From Spisula solida (Eukaryota; Mollusca; Bivalvia; Venerida; Mactridae), in NCBI GenBank assembly GCA_947247005.1, contig OX365955.1, forward strand, positions 8,504,001-8,568,000: a stretch of DNA of 64,000 nt, in the 5' to 3' direction. Every line of letters begins with the position of its first letter. Within the stretch, counting starts at the first letter, position 1. A program made the position numbers and the translations under genes. Shown one piece after another: positions 12,745 through 24,300 of this stretch. The notes beneath the pieces were generated by a model. It was not told the DNA's origin and made no database searches. It worked only from the letters and a program-made list of their open reading frames with translations.

Positions 12745-12965
12745 GCCATTCCGTTTTAGCCAATGACCTCCGGCTGCGAAGGAAGAGACAGAAAGTTTGT
12801 GTGATACATTAGGAATCCGGGCGAGTTGCCCTTGAGCTGCTGGGTTCTTTAAGTTCATGCCCGGTTTATTAAGTACCGATACACTGGAGGCTACCTCTGG
12901 ATTTCCAACCAGTTCATCTCTGGTTGGTTGGTAAACACTGAAAATTTTAAGGGTTCTCTTGTTCA
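12745..12965 (-). repeat. SINE-related repeat (diverged family A)
   Basis: Parallels 62265-62640: AGGAAGAGACAGA, TGGGTTCTTTAA and GTAAACACTGAAAA correspond between them. The tRNA-like head is not visible here. Confidence 0.5.
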
Positions 12966-13245
12966 ATGAGTAGTGTCATTTTTTTTCGGACCCTTTTGTG
13001 GAGGCAAGCATACGGCTAAAATATGTCATTTATGATTCCCGAAACCATGGTATTCCTAAAAACCATGGGCAAGGAAGGATGTTTAAGTATTATTGACAAT
13101 GGACTGTGAATTATAGACATATTCTGTATAATAATAATAATGATAATGAGGCCTAAAATAAAATATTGTTTGTTTCCCCTACCTATCCGATTAAAAAGGG
13201 CCCTACCCAGAATATTTTATAGCCCAGATTGAAATAATATTTTTA

Positions 13246-13400
13246 GCTCACCTGAGCACAAAATGCTCAAGGTGAGCTATTGTGATCGCCCTATGTCCGG
13301 CGTGGACCGTCTTCCGTCCGTCGTCAACAATTTGACTGTTAAAACTCTAGAGGTCACAGTTTTCACTTAATCTTTATGAAACTTGATCAAAATTTTTTTT
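13246..13400. repeat. Terminal part of AGCTCACC-hairpin repeat
   Basis: Starts with a hairpin, AGCTCACCTGAGCA / TGCTCAAGGTGAGCT. It continues into CTAGAGGTCACAGTTTT and AATCTTTATGAAACTTG, the unit found in the arrays at 30093 and 43618, so this is a truncated copy of that family. Confidence 0.55.
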
Positions 13401-13653
13401 TTACTGGCTTCTTTCTTACCATTAAATTTAAGACTGTTGGTTTTTACCTTAGAGTAAATTCTAAATTTCATTATTTGTATGTCTTAACCAATAACTATCA
13501 TACTGAAACAATTCCCAAAAAAATTATTTACCCTTCCTACCTACCCATTCTAAATCTGCTAGGGTCGGGAAGGGGAAATCAAGAATATTTTAAGTTATGC
13601 GTGATGGTAATGATGATGATAATAATAATATATTATCACATAAATACCATTAT

Positions 13654-13729
13654 GAGGGCTCAGTGCAAAACTATTGTACATGCCTATATAAATTGATGTA
13701 GTTACAATAGTTTTGCACCGAGCCCTCAA
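13654..13729. repeat. 76-bp hairpin with 25-bp near-perfect stem
   Basis: Left arm GAGGGCTCAGTGCAAAACTA..., right arm ending TAGTTTTGCACCGAGCCCTC, with one mismatch over 25 bp and a loop of about 25 nt. The sequence just downstream (13735-13920) is a dispersed repeat also found at 35830-36035. Confidence 0.6.
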
Positions 13730-13920
13730 TTATCTTCCATGTGAGAATATATTGCGGAGAATTGTTCTCCATCAAATTTTGCACCAACCGGCAATGTCGT
13801 CAGCGTTTGACATGAAAAAAACATCACTGGCTTAAATTAGTTATTTCTGATGTTTTGACCCGATAACTATTGTAATGTGACAAAAAAGTATCCATCACAT
13901 GCTGTCTGTCAGAATGTCTT
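13730..13920. repeat. Dispersed repeat shared with 35830-36035
   Basis: Shared blocks include CTTCCATGTGAGAA, TTAGTTATTTCTGA / TTTGTTATTTCTGA and CTATTGTAATGTGA / CTATGGTAATGTAA. Confidence 0.5.
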
Positions 13921-13932
13921 GAATTCCCATTT

Positions 13933-14157
13933 ACTGTAAAATCACATATTTTCGTGGGTATCAAATTTCGTTGATTTTGATAAAAATGCATTTTCGGGGG
14001 TTAGTAAATTTGTTGATTACCAAATTTGGAAGGGCACACTTATGTTCTGTATTTAGGAAATAAATTATTATTTGGGATTAGATTTCGTGGTCAAGTTCAC
14101 CAACGATATCAACGAAAAATTTCAACTCCTCAAAAAATAATTATTTTACAGTATAAT
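13933..14157. mobile_element. MITE with TACTGTAAAATCA ends
   Basis: Left end TACTGTAAAATCACATATTT and right end TATTTTACAGTATA are inverted repeats with TA at the borders. Inside are TTTCGTGGGTATCAAATTTC and GATTAGATTTCGTGGTCAAG. Relatives lie at 23390-23601 and 52144-52460. Confidence 0.65.
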
Positions 14158-14358
14158 GACTTTACAAAAACTCATATGTATGAGAGATCTTGAAAAAGAA
14201 ACTATGATTATATTATACTATAGATTGAAAAAAAGGGTATTGAGCCGACTGACTGCACTTTTAGCTATAGACTTTATATAGTGGATACCTCAAGGTCACG
14301 TCTCAGAGGTCAGATTCTATATATATATATAGTATATCATTTTACTACTGTAATATTA

Positions 14359-14506
14359 GGCCTTTTCGACTGGGCTGTTTCATGGAGCAGGTTGCAGTCT
14401 GGTTCCCGTTCTAATATTACAGTTGTATTTCTGTAGTAGTGCTATAATTGTGGGGACAGGAACCAGGCTAAAACTTGCTTCATGAAACAGCCCAGTCGAA
14501 AAGGCC
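14359..14506. mobile_element. MITE, 148 bp, TA-flanked
   Basis: Perfect 24-bp inverted ends begin GGCCTTTTCGACTGGGCTGT and are bounded by TA on both sides. Inner arms also pair (GGTTCCCGTTC / GACAGGAACC, approximate). Non-coding. Confidence 0.7.
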
Positions 14507-14935
14507 TATTGACTGACAGGAAGATTTATATATCTGTTGACAAGCTATGTATCCAAGTATTGATTCAATAAACCTTCTAAGTACTGTTTTATTCCCTCAA
14601 CAATGTCAGACTTCAGGTCAAACTCCTTGATTTATTCAAATATTGAACTGTTTACTGTTTGCCCATGCATCACGATTCAGTCCAGGTATAGCTTGCTGGA
14701 GATAACTCTAGCCTTATCAATAACAAACATGCATAATATAAACACTGCATGGTTGACTACAATGTATTAAATTATTATGGGGCCATGCCCCTGGACACCC
14801 TTGTACATTTCTTCTTGTACTGTGCACCGCTACTCCTAATATGAGGGACCCATACTCCCTACACATCAAAATGTCTTACGGTATGCCCCTGTATTTGAAC
14901 CTTAATTTAAGGTATGTCCCCGTATTCGTATATTC

Positions 14936-15180
14936 ATTTGGTTAGGTTTATTTGCTTTTATTTATCCTCACCACCGGAAATCCATATGGGCAAGGCCCCC
15001 AGAAGAGACAAGTCACTTTAGTTTTTGGTGGATAGTGCATGATACAGAAGATGCCCCAGTTCCAGAAGCATCCCTGGTTCTTTTACGTGTCAATGTTAAG
15101 CATCATACACGGGACCTCGCTTAACGTCTCGTCCAAAGACTGTTAGTAATTTTAGTTATGTTAGGTGGGAAACACTGAAA
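14936..15180 (-). repeat. SINE family A, head-less copy
   Basis: Closely matches 16480-16710: TTATCCTCRCCACCGGAAAT, CCAGAAGCATCCCTGGTTCT, CATCATACACGGGACCTCGC and GGTGGGAAACACTGAAAAG. The tRNA-like region present at 16735-16806 is absent. Confidence 0.7.
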
Positions 15181-16479
15181 AGCATATTCATTTAAGGTAT
15201 GCCCCTATATTTGTACCTTTATTTACTGACCAATCCTTGCTGTATCCAATAAACTTGATTATTGTCCCTAACATTCAGGATCCTGTAGTCACCATGCACT
15301 TACAGTGATGGTATCAGTATATTACCTGGCTGTCATAGCCGTATTATCATATACTTACTGCAGGAATTTCATTAATTTTTAGGGTTTGTCTTCTCGTATT
15401 ATATGTGAAGATGTTTAAGTCATATCAAATGGTACATATGTCAGTTTGTTCAACATGGTGTGAAATTCTGACATATGTATGGTACTATCAATAACCAACC
15501 ACTGTTGTTTTTGTCCTTTATTTGTGGGTATAAGAAACATGAAACCTGACAGGTCATTACAAAGTGTCTATGTGTACTTTCTTTGTGTACAGTAAATTGG
15601 ATACTATCTATTGTAGTCCATCATATCTTCCATTAATAAAACGGAATTTTCTAAAATTTTATTTAGTGGGGTACACAATAAGTTTTAAATGAAAGTTGTA
15701 TCAACTTGTATGTTCATCTTGACTGTAAAATGTTTGTTAATCAGGCTGTGCCAATTTGTATTACCGTTACTGTGATTTGAAAACAAATAGATTTGACTTA
15801 AAAAAATATACTGGAGTATAAAATATTATAAATTAATTTAATATTGATTGATTAACTTCTTAACTTCCTATATTATGCTTCAAGTGAACATCGGTTTAAT
15901 CTGTTTCAATAAATTAATGTTGATAATAAGATAAGAAGAGTTGTCATCTGAAAAAAAAATGTTTTGATGAAAAGAATAATAATAATGAATAATAAATGTC
16001 TTTATGTTTTCTATGGATTATATTCTAAGCATAATTTTATTATTATATAGCAACATATTTAAAGTGATTTAAAAGTGTAAACGATAACGATAAAGTCAAT
16101 TATGAGGCATCAAAATTTAATGATTAGAAATATAAGTATATGATCATTATATTTAATTGATTCATTATTTAAAGTTACTTTAACATTATAAGTATGTTAT
16201 GTGATATATGCCACGATCTTCACAATAAGGATTTAAATTTATTTTAACTTTGAAACAGTGCGAGATAAATTTAGATTTTATTAATTGATAATATTAATAT
16301 TTTTGTCATGAACAATTTGTAAATGTTTAGTTTAACATAGGTCAGTAATTAATTGTCTAAGTGTAATTGACATACATGTTTCACTTTAAAATGACGTACA
16401 TGTTGCAATAATGACACGCATGTCATGTTTTCTAATTCAGTTTTACATTGATTAATAATTTAGAAACATTTGATAAATC
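15181..16479. other. AT-rich gene-free interval
   Basis: No coding exon, RNA gene or clear repeat was recognised in this stretch of poly-A/T-rich sequence. Confidence 0.4.
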
Positions 16480-16806
16480 ATGATTGGTTTATTTGCTTTC
16501 ATTTATCCTCGCCACCGGAAATCCATATCGGCGAGGCCCCCAGAAGAGGTTAGTCACTTTAGTACTTGGGGGATAGTGCATGATACAGAAGATGCTCCAG
16601 TTCCAGAAGCATCCCTGGTTCTTTTATGTGCCGATGTAAAGCATCATACACGGGACCTCGCTTAACGTGTCTTCCGAAGAATTTTAGTTATGTTGGGTGG
16701 GAAACACTAAAAGCATTTCTATTTTTGACCGTCTGGAGGAGGGATCAAACCCACAACCTTCATATCAGTAGTCAGTAGCTCTTACCACTGGACCACTTGT
16801 CCACCC
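16480..16806 (-). mobile_element. SINE family A, full-length copy with tRNA-like head
   Basis: Read on the minus strand, 16806-16735 is tRNA-like, with GGACAAGTGGTCCAGTGGTA (A-box-like) and AGGTTGTGGGTTTGATCCC (B-box GGTTTGATCCC). It is followed by the body shared with the other family-A copies. The distal end holds a hairpin, CCGATATGGATTTCCGGTGG. No RNA gene is implied beyond a SINE promoter. Confidence 0.75.
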
Positions 16807-17019
16807 AGAAATCATGATTTAGTATTAATCCGTGTACACATTTTTTCTTCCTTTAATATGACGCAATTTTATCATAAAATGTGGGAATTTGGGCAATTAC
16901 TTAATTTTATACTTGCAACTGTCATAAGATACTGTTTTAATTGAATTGATCAAGAAATTAGTCAAATGAAACTGGTGTTTCTATTCAGATGTTGGATATA
17001 TTAAACATTGGAATGACCG

Positions 17020-17265
17020 ATATACCGTATTTGCCCAAATATTGCACACAGCTGTGTATTGGACGCAGGTAAAAAAAAAAAGAAAAAGATTCAAACAAAA
17101 AAGTCAAGATGCTCAACTTTGTGAAAATACAAGGCAAAAATATGGCTGCATGTTCTTGATTTGTCACTCGAAGACTTGGAAAATGTCTCAAGCTGTGTGA
17201 AAATACCCATCCAATTTTTGGTTACAATATAGTGTGGGCAATACATGAAATGATACGGTATATCA
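17020..17265. repeat. Dispersed repeat with ATACCGTAT / ATACGGTAT ends
   Basis: Begins ATATACCGTATTTGC and ends ATGATACGGTATATC. It shares its interior with 7730-7985, including CACAGCTGTGTATTGGACGC. Probably a TA-inserting MITE. Confidence 0.55.
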
Positions 17266-18277
17266 CTGTATTATTTAGGACATTTATGTATTTTTATTGG
17301 GCAATTGCGTATGGTAGATGTTTTATTGCGATGGTGAGAATTTAACCATGCACACTTTTTTGATCATCTTCATTTTCGACATTCCTTCGGGCGTTAAAGA
17401 CTAAATAAATTGTTACAAAACATTGTTATGTATATATAAACTGAACTATGTCGCTTAATCTGAAACTTTGGGTCGACAGTTTAGAATTCTTTGTAATGTA
17501 AAAATAATATAAATGTGTCTGTTACAGTACTCTAACAGTTACAGTGGGGGATATATGATACAAAATATATACAAATCAGAAATTTGTTAATCCTTCTTAT
17601 TAGAGATAATCTTTGATTTATTCAGGTTTTGGTGATTAATAGTGTACTGGATAATATACTGGTGTTTATTCTGGTGTTAAAATGTAAGCAACATATGGTT
17701 TATAAAAAGAGGATTATAAAAAATTAATATGTTTGATGTTTACTTAAAAAATTACATAACATACTATTATGGATAATACATGAATGTCGTATAATCTGAT
17801 AAATATTTAATGATAAATAAGGGGTGGCAATTAATGATTTCAGATGTACTTCATCTAGTATATACTATTGTTGCCTGTCTTTACCATTTAGTTTGTGAAC
17901 GACCAAAGGTATTAATGTGCTGATTGCCTATAAATTTGGATTTGTTATTGTTTGTTTGCTAGGTTGTGTAACAAACAAATTAATAAATTAGCAGTGATAT
18001 ATAGTCAGGCACTTTAATTATATAAATGTCAGATTTTAAATTGTTACATAATATTTTGGACATATATTGTTTTTAGATTTGACATTCCTGTAATTCATAT
18101 GGATATGTATCCACCTTGTCATAAGTTTGTGTCATACAAATTGTTGTGCCGACTTTAAGAAGTGTTTTTATTCGTTCATTTCCTCTGTGCTAAGTGGATG
18201 TAGTGCACTGGTTAAGGATTTTAGTTTTATGTGAACATTAGTGCATCACTGTTGGATATTTGTAAGCAATTATAATA
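17266..18277. promoter_or_regulatory. Upstream region of the OTULIN-family myristoyl exon
   Basis: Unique AT-rich sequence with no repeat copies seen elsewhere in the window. If 18278 is in the first exon of its transcript, the promoter lies here. No convincing TATA or initiator can be assigned. An in-frame TAA 15 nt upstream of the ATG closes the frame. Confidence 0.3.
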
Positions 18278-18334
18278 ATGGGAAATTGTCATAGTGTATT
18301 CTCATGTTTCTGCTGGCGATACAATAAAGCCAAG
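18278..18334 (+). CDS. OTULIN: OTULIN-family exon 1: N-myristoylation/palmitoylation start
   Basis: Encodes [19 protein letters not shown] and ends in AAG|GTGAGT, phase 0. Gly2 with Ser6 fits the MGxxxS N-myristoylation consensus. Cys4, Cys10 and Cys12 are candidate palmitoylation sites, and basic residues follow (R, K, K). ATAATGG is an acceptable start context (A at -3, G at +4), with TAA in frame 15 nt upstream. The peptide resembles the dual-lipidated starts of Src-family kinases and similar plasma-membrane proteins. An alternative first exon may be 1668-1840. Confidence 0.8.
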
Positions 18335-21300
18335 GTGAGTATTTATCTAATACTTTCAGTGTAGCAATACATATGACTATGACATCATTAATGGCTACAC
18401 TTCCAAGACAAAATTTTCTTGACTTTGAAAAAAAAGCCTTAAGTATTTTATTTTTTCATCAATTTCTATAAAACATATGCCAGTCTATTAGTAAAAAATT
18501 ATATGATTTCCACGAAATAATGGATATTTTTCAGCAGCTTAGCCTTCTTTTTCGAGCAGCCTGTGAAACATTTGGAGTGGTTGTATGCGATCAGACTCCA
18601 GTTTCAAGTAGTCCTCTTCTCCAAGATTTCACAGGGTGCTGGATAAAATGGCCCAGCTGTTGATAGAGATCCTACATTTCGTAGAAAGCTAACACCTTTT
18701 CCTCTTAGAGTGGGGTATGTTTCATAGAAATCAGTATAGAAATAAAATACTTATATGGCTATTTTTATATGGCAGTTAATCATGTCATATACCATAGTCG
18801 ACCTTGTTATATAAAGTTGTACTGCAGTATCTGACCATTATCATACACCATACACAACCTCCTTGTCCCTGTGAAATTTTCAAGAACAGTTCCAGAAAAG
18901 TTCTTTCGCCGTTCAAGAACAGTTCCAGAAAAGTTCTTTCGCCGTTCAAGAACAGTTCCAGAAAAGTTCTTTCGCCGTTCAAGAACAGTTCCAGAAAAGT
19001 TCTTTCCCCGTTCAAGAACAAAGTTCAAAAACTGTACCTGAATTACTCTTAAAATGTTCAAGAACTGTTTAAGTTTTTACCCAAAACCATGGTCTTTATA
19101 ACACCATTGCCATGGTGCCATTTAACAAATCATGGTTGATCATATGTTATTTGATGGTTGTATGACCATGAACTATGACATATAGGATAGACAATGAGTA
19201 TCGCTGGTTATGAGATTTAGACAGCGAGCTTCAGCGAGAATCTAACATCAGTTACACCTGGGTTTTTAATATGGTCTTACTGCTGACAAGACTGTTAAAG
19301 TAACACAATGATGGCCCACTGACATTATCACCTTAATCTTAATTAATCGTGCTCTCCCTATAAAAGGTCAAAACTGTCCAAAAACATTGTTGGAATTCAA
19401 GGTTTGGTTGAAGTTATCTGAGGTCAGAATTGTCCGCATACCAGACGTTGTGTTTGTGGTAGGTGGGATTGACAGTACTGAATATATAAAACTTACGGCC
19501 TATAATGGAAAGTACATACTATTATACACCTACTACATCGCGATTTCTTGAGTATCAGTGAATAGTCAAATAACATTTGATACTGTAATTATTTTATGGT
19601 TACAATGATATAAATTGTTAGGACTGGCTGATGGTGACCTGAAGCTGTCTGTAAATTTGCTGATCACATACACTTTATTCATACTCAAATCTTTAAGCCA
19701 CCATCTCATTTTCCTTCAAAAAATTAGTTTGAACTTTGGTGACAATTTTTCATCAAGTTTCTGATACTTGATACTTTCATTTTACATAACTTTGACAACA
19801 AAAATTGATGATTTGTGACTGATGGGGCAATTCACGCTTCTTGTGTTACCAATATGTTGAATAAAATTAACATTGGAAATTTAATGTCCACTTTATGACA
19901 TATTATCTGACACGCATTTTATCACAGGGTCTGGTGTCCAAGCCGTGTCTTACTATAACATATGAAATTTGATGGGTGATTCATGCTTCTTATGTTACCC
20001 GTATATTGTATAACATGTTGAGTCTGGTGACACACTTACTTTATCACAGAGTCTAGTGTCCTAGCTGTGTCTTACTGTAACATATGAAGTTTGATGGGTG
20101 ATTCACACTTCTTATGTTACCTGTATATTGTATAACATGTGAAATTGAATGTCCACTTTATGATTATCTGAGGGATGTGCAATGATAACCTGGATACTGT
20201 TTTATCAAAGCACTTACAAAAATCTTAAAGTTACGCTAAAATTTGAACTCTTTATACTTCTTTAACAACTGCAAATTCAGGTTACAGACATATGGTTTGT
20301 AGGAGCTCATTAACTGAACCATTTTAAGTATTGCAGCTCCATTTACCACACTTTATGAAGTAAACAAATGATAAAGAATTCAAAAAGTTGTGCATATATT
20401 GTCAGGAATTGGAGGTCAGATTAATACAGTCTGAGTTATTGCCCTTTGTGGGATACATACGTTTTTTGTGTGAAAAGCCCTTCTAGCTATAGGCCTGTAA
20501 TACATATGTGTAAATGGTATATTATCTGTGCCAATAATGTGAAAATTGCTTATTGAAGTTATATTACATAGTAAAGGATCATTATATACTTACTTTATGA
20601 CTATATTTATATTGCATTCTTGTCTACATTCTTCCCGATTTTATTGTTGAAATAAAATATGTCATCTTTTTTATCAACTGGAAATAAACTAGTTCACAGA
20701 AATGTGCAACCTAAATATTTGAGCTAAGATTTTAAGCTTATGTGTCGGCAGGGGCATGCCTGGGCAGCCTGAGCATATATGCATTTACGCACATTTGTAC
20801 AAATTTAAAAACCACATTAAAAATTGATGCCTTATCTTGGTTAGGCATAAAATTGTCTTAATTACTATACACAGCAGAATAGTTTCTGCCTATAAATATC
20901 TTCATGCACAGTCCTGACAATAGTGACATCCCTTAATTGTTCGGGAGTTGCTTTCCTTTTGTACAACATACTGTCAGCAGTGTTTATCCCTACCATGATG
21001 TACGAGAAACTTTGTCTTTTAATGGCATGCCGAAAATCTGACCTTGAGTTCACTAAATTTCCCCCAGCAGGTCGACATGTGTCACCTTCCTGTAGGCAAT
21101 ATAGGCTCGTCCCTATACTTATATGTCATATATGGTCAGATTGACTTATGGTCTTGATGGTAAATAGATCAAACTGTTTACCATGAAGATAATTCCTCGA
21201 TACATTTCTATGTAAATATCTATAATCTTTCTGTCATATTAGAGCTGGCCCACATGTAGTTGGCTGTTCATTATATTATTTGTGACTGTGTTTTGTAAAA

Positions 21301-24300
21301 TGGGGTTTATAATGGTACTATTTGCTGCGCTGTCTCTAGAGATTTTATATCCTAAGTTAATGGTGCTACATTCAGTTCCTTTTCCTTATATTTAATACTT
21401 TAATGTCCATTACTAGATCATTCTATATATTACTGGCTTAGAATGAGAAGATTGTAAGTACGAAAAGCTATTTTGAGAAAACAAGAAAAGACTGTCTGAA
21501 TCCTACTCTTTACTTGTGGAAAACAAGCTTTTTCAACTTCAGTTCGATCAACATGACCATTCTGTTCCGATTTTTATGAAAATATAGGCTCATAACAAGC
21601 GCCTTGTAGTGCAGATTTCAAATATGTGTAGGTTTTAATTGTAAGGTCGACCGCATTCTATTTAGCCAGCGATATATTCCCGGAACATTTATAATGAGAA
21701 TTCACCAAAGATCATGTCAGAATTCGGAAGATTTTGGGTGTGTGGACTTTTGGAGATTTTAAATGGTTTTGCAAATTAATTGGAGATTTTGGGTTTGCCT
21801 AAAACTTGCCTATTTTTTAAAATATTTTGTACGTTCATGTCCAACTGATGTACTGTGGTGTATTAGGTATACAGCGCTGGTTACATAAAGTTGTTTCTAT
21901 ATACTTTCAGAAGGGTCGAGATGAGATGGGGAACCAGCAGTCGTCACCAGTAGATATTCCTGTGTACTACAAGGCTGGTTTCGGTGTTTCCCTATACAAA
22001 CCAGTAGACCACACAGGAACCGGAAAACTCCGAAATCGTAAAATTGGTGCTAACACTGCTGAATCATTTGAAGCTATAATTAAAGGAAACATTAGACCAA
22101 CAAATGGTCTGAAAGCTGTGGAACACATTAGTACAGATGCTGAATATTTACTAAATGCCAGAAATATAGAAAATCATGCTCGTAGCTTAAATGAATTACG
22201 AATTGAAATTGATGAAAGTGGGTTTGTCGATGAAGAGGCTATTATTGAACCAAATGGTGACAAACTTAGTAATTCTTTAAAGGGTAACTTTAGTCCGACA
22301 TCTTTACACGAGAAAAATCTAAGAATAGACGATGAGAGTAATTCGGAAAACAGTCATAAAACAGATAAACATGATGGTGATGTAGAAAATATCGACAAAA
22401 GACCAAGTTTGGATCTTTTAAATTTGGGACCAAAATTAGGTAAAAGTAGTGTTCTTTTAACTCCACCATCTGAAGATGAATCATCAGGTAGTCATCCAGC
22501 AAAATCTACTTCACATACTGGACCAGTTAGTGGCCATTCAACAAAGTCAGATGTATCTGATATACACAGTGAGGTTGCTGACCCACAGCCATTAGAGACT
22601 GACGAAGAAAGAGAACAGTTATCTCCCCTTCCATTTGATAGGTCAGCACATAATACACCAGAAAAAATAACCGCTAAAAAACTGAAACTGAAACTAGCGG
22701 AGATCGTATCTCGCAGCACATCTCAAAGTGCTAACTCAAGTGGTTGTTCAAGTCCTGACTCTTGGTTATTGAGTAATAAATTGGCTGGAAGTTCAGATTA
22801 TCGTGAAAGTAGTTTATCAGGAATTAGTTCCCCTGATTTAGAATTGATAAACAGTGATAACGGTGATGCAGCTTTGGATGCAAGTACATTTGTTGAACTG
22901 GAAGATGAAATACATGGTGTGGAGGATGAATTTGAAAGTTTAAGTAAAGAAATTCAAGCTCTTAGCAGTAAATACTCAACTCATGAAACAGGAAGTCATA
23001 TATTTAAGGAAATTTTTCTACGCTATCCATCCATTCGAGTTCGACAATCTGAGAAAGGCATTCATTTATTCGCTACTTCTGAAAGTGACACTGATTCTGT
23101 TAGTCAGAATGCAGGCAACGATGAGGAGAAGGACTTATCTTGGGATATGGAAAACTTGATGGATATTGTGTACAGTGAAGGTTCCGAATCTGGAATGCTG
23201 CCCTTCTCATTAACCGGCAGACCTCATTCTAGATCCTCATTGGCTAAAACTGAACTAGCTGATGGCAGCGGAAATGTTTCCAATCTGGACAATAGTTCGG
23301 TCAATTGTAGTGTAGATCTTGGTGGGAGTTTATACGAGGATGAGTTTCATCTTCATTTAGGTATGTATACGCTTAAATTTGTAACATTATACTGTAAAAG
23401 CACATGTTTTCATGGGTATTAAATTTCAAGGATTTTGATAAAACTGCATTTTTGTAGGGCGTAAAATACAGAACATGAATGCGTTAACCCATGTGTGACT
23501 TTGAGAGGTCAATTAATCATGGGGATCAGATTTCGTGGTCAAGTTCAACAGCAAAATCAACGAAAATTCAACTCCCTTGAAAAATGATGATTTTACAGTA
23601 ATCGATCTGCATGGCAGTCTCAGTATTTATAAGTGCTTGATACAAGTTTTAAGCCAGTTTTTGGGAGGCGTTAAAGCCTCTCATTACTACCATTGCCCAT
23701 TTCTTAATACAAAATTAACCACCTTTAGGCTGCTATGTGAATCCGCATTCAAGTAGTTCCAGAAACTGTCAACATTCCCAATACTGCTACATATGTTTCT
23801 CCAAATTTTTTAACTGATTTAAGCCAATCAGCAACATTTGTTTATTCTAAGATCAAAAATTATTGTGAAACTGTTCGTTAAATCGATATTTTTGCAAAAA
23901 AATCACTACACCGCCGATACCGAACTTGTTTCGTAATACGAAAATGAGGTGTTCATCAAATGTCCCGGCTGTAAAGCTATTTTTAGAAACTTCAGACTAT
24001 GGTCAAGTGATGGTTTTATCAATGAATCGTATACAGTCTGCAAAGTACTGTTATGCAATCATATGGTGTCGCTGTACTAGCTAGCCGCTTTCTATAGACT
24101 GTCTCACACTGTGGGGGAAGTGATTACAAGACGGTACTGTAGAATCTGATAAATAGGCGCGTAGTATTATTTTAAAGCCACTTTTGATATACGCATTCAA
24201 TACACGTATTATATATAAATTAATATGCACCTTTTAACAATTAATTAGATACCCAACATGCCTATATAGTAACATATGCCTATTTTGATATTCAAGACAA

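Noticed and set aside
16735..16806. tRNA gene on the minus strand (also 27690, 60427, 60778)
   Set aside because: A- and B-box-like motifs are present but cloverleaf stems do not form well, and each is joined to a repeated SINE body.
18785..19061. Three overlapping ORFs of repeated peptides on both strands
   Set aside because: They come from a 33-bp tandem repeat without stops. The length is divisible by three, and the array sits in an intron without splice support.
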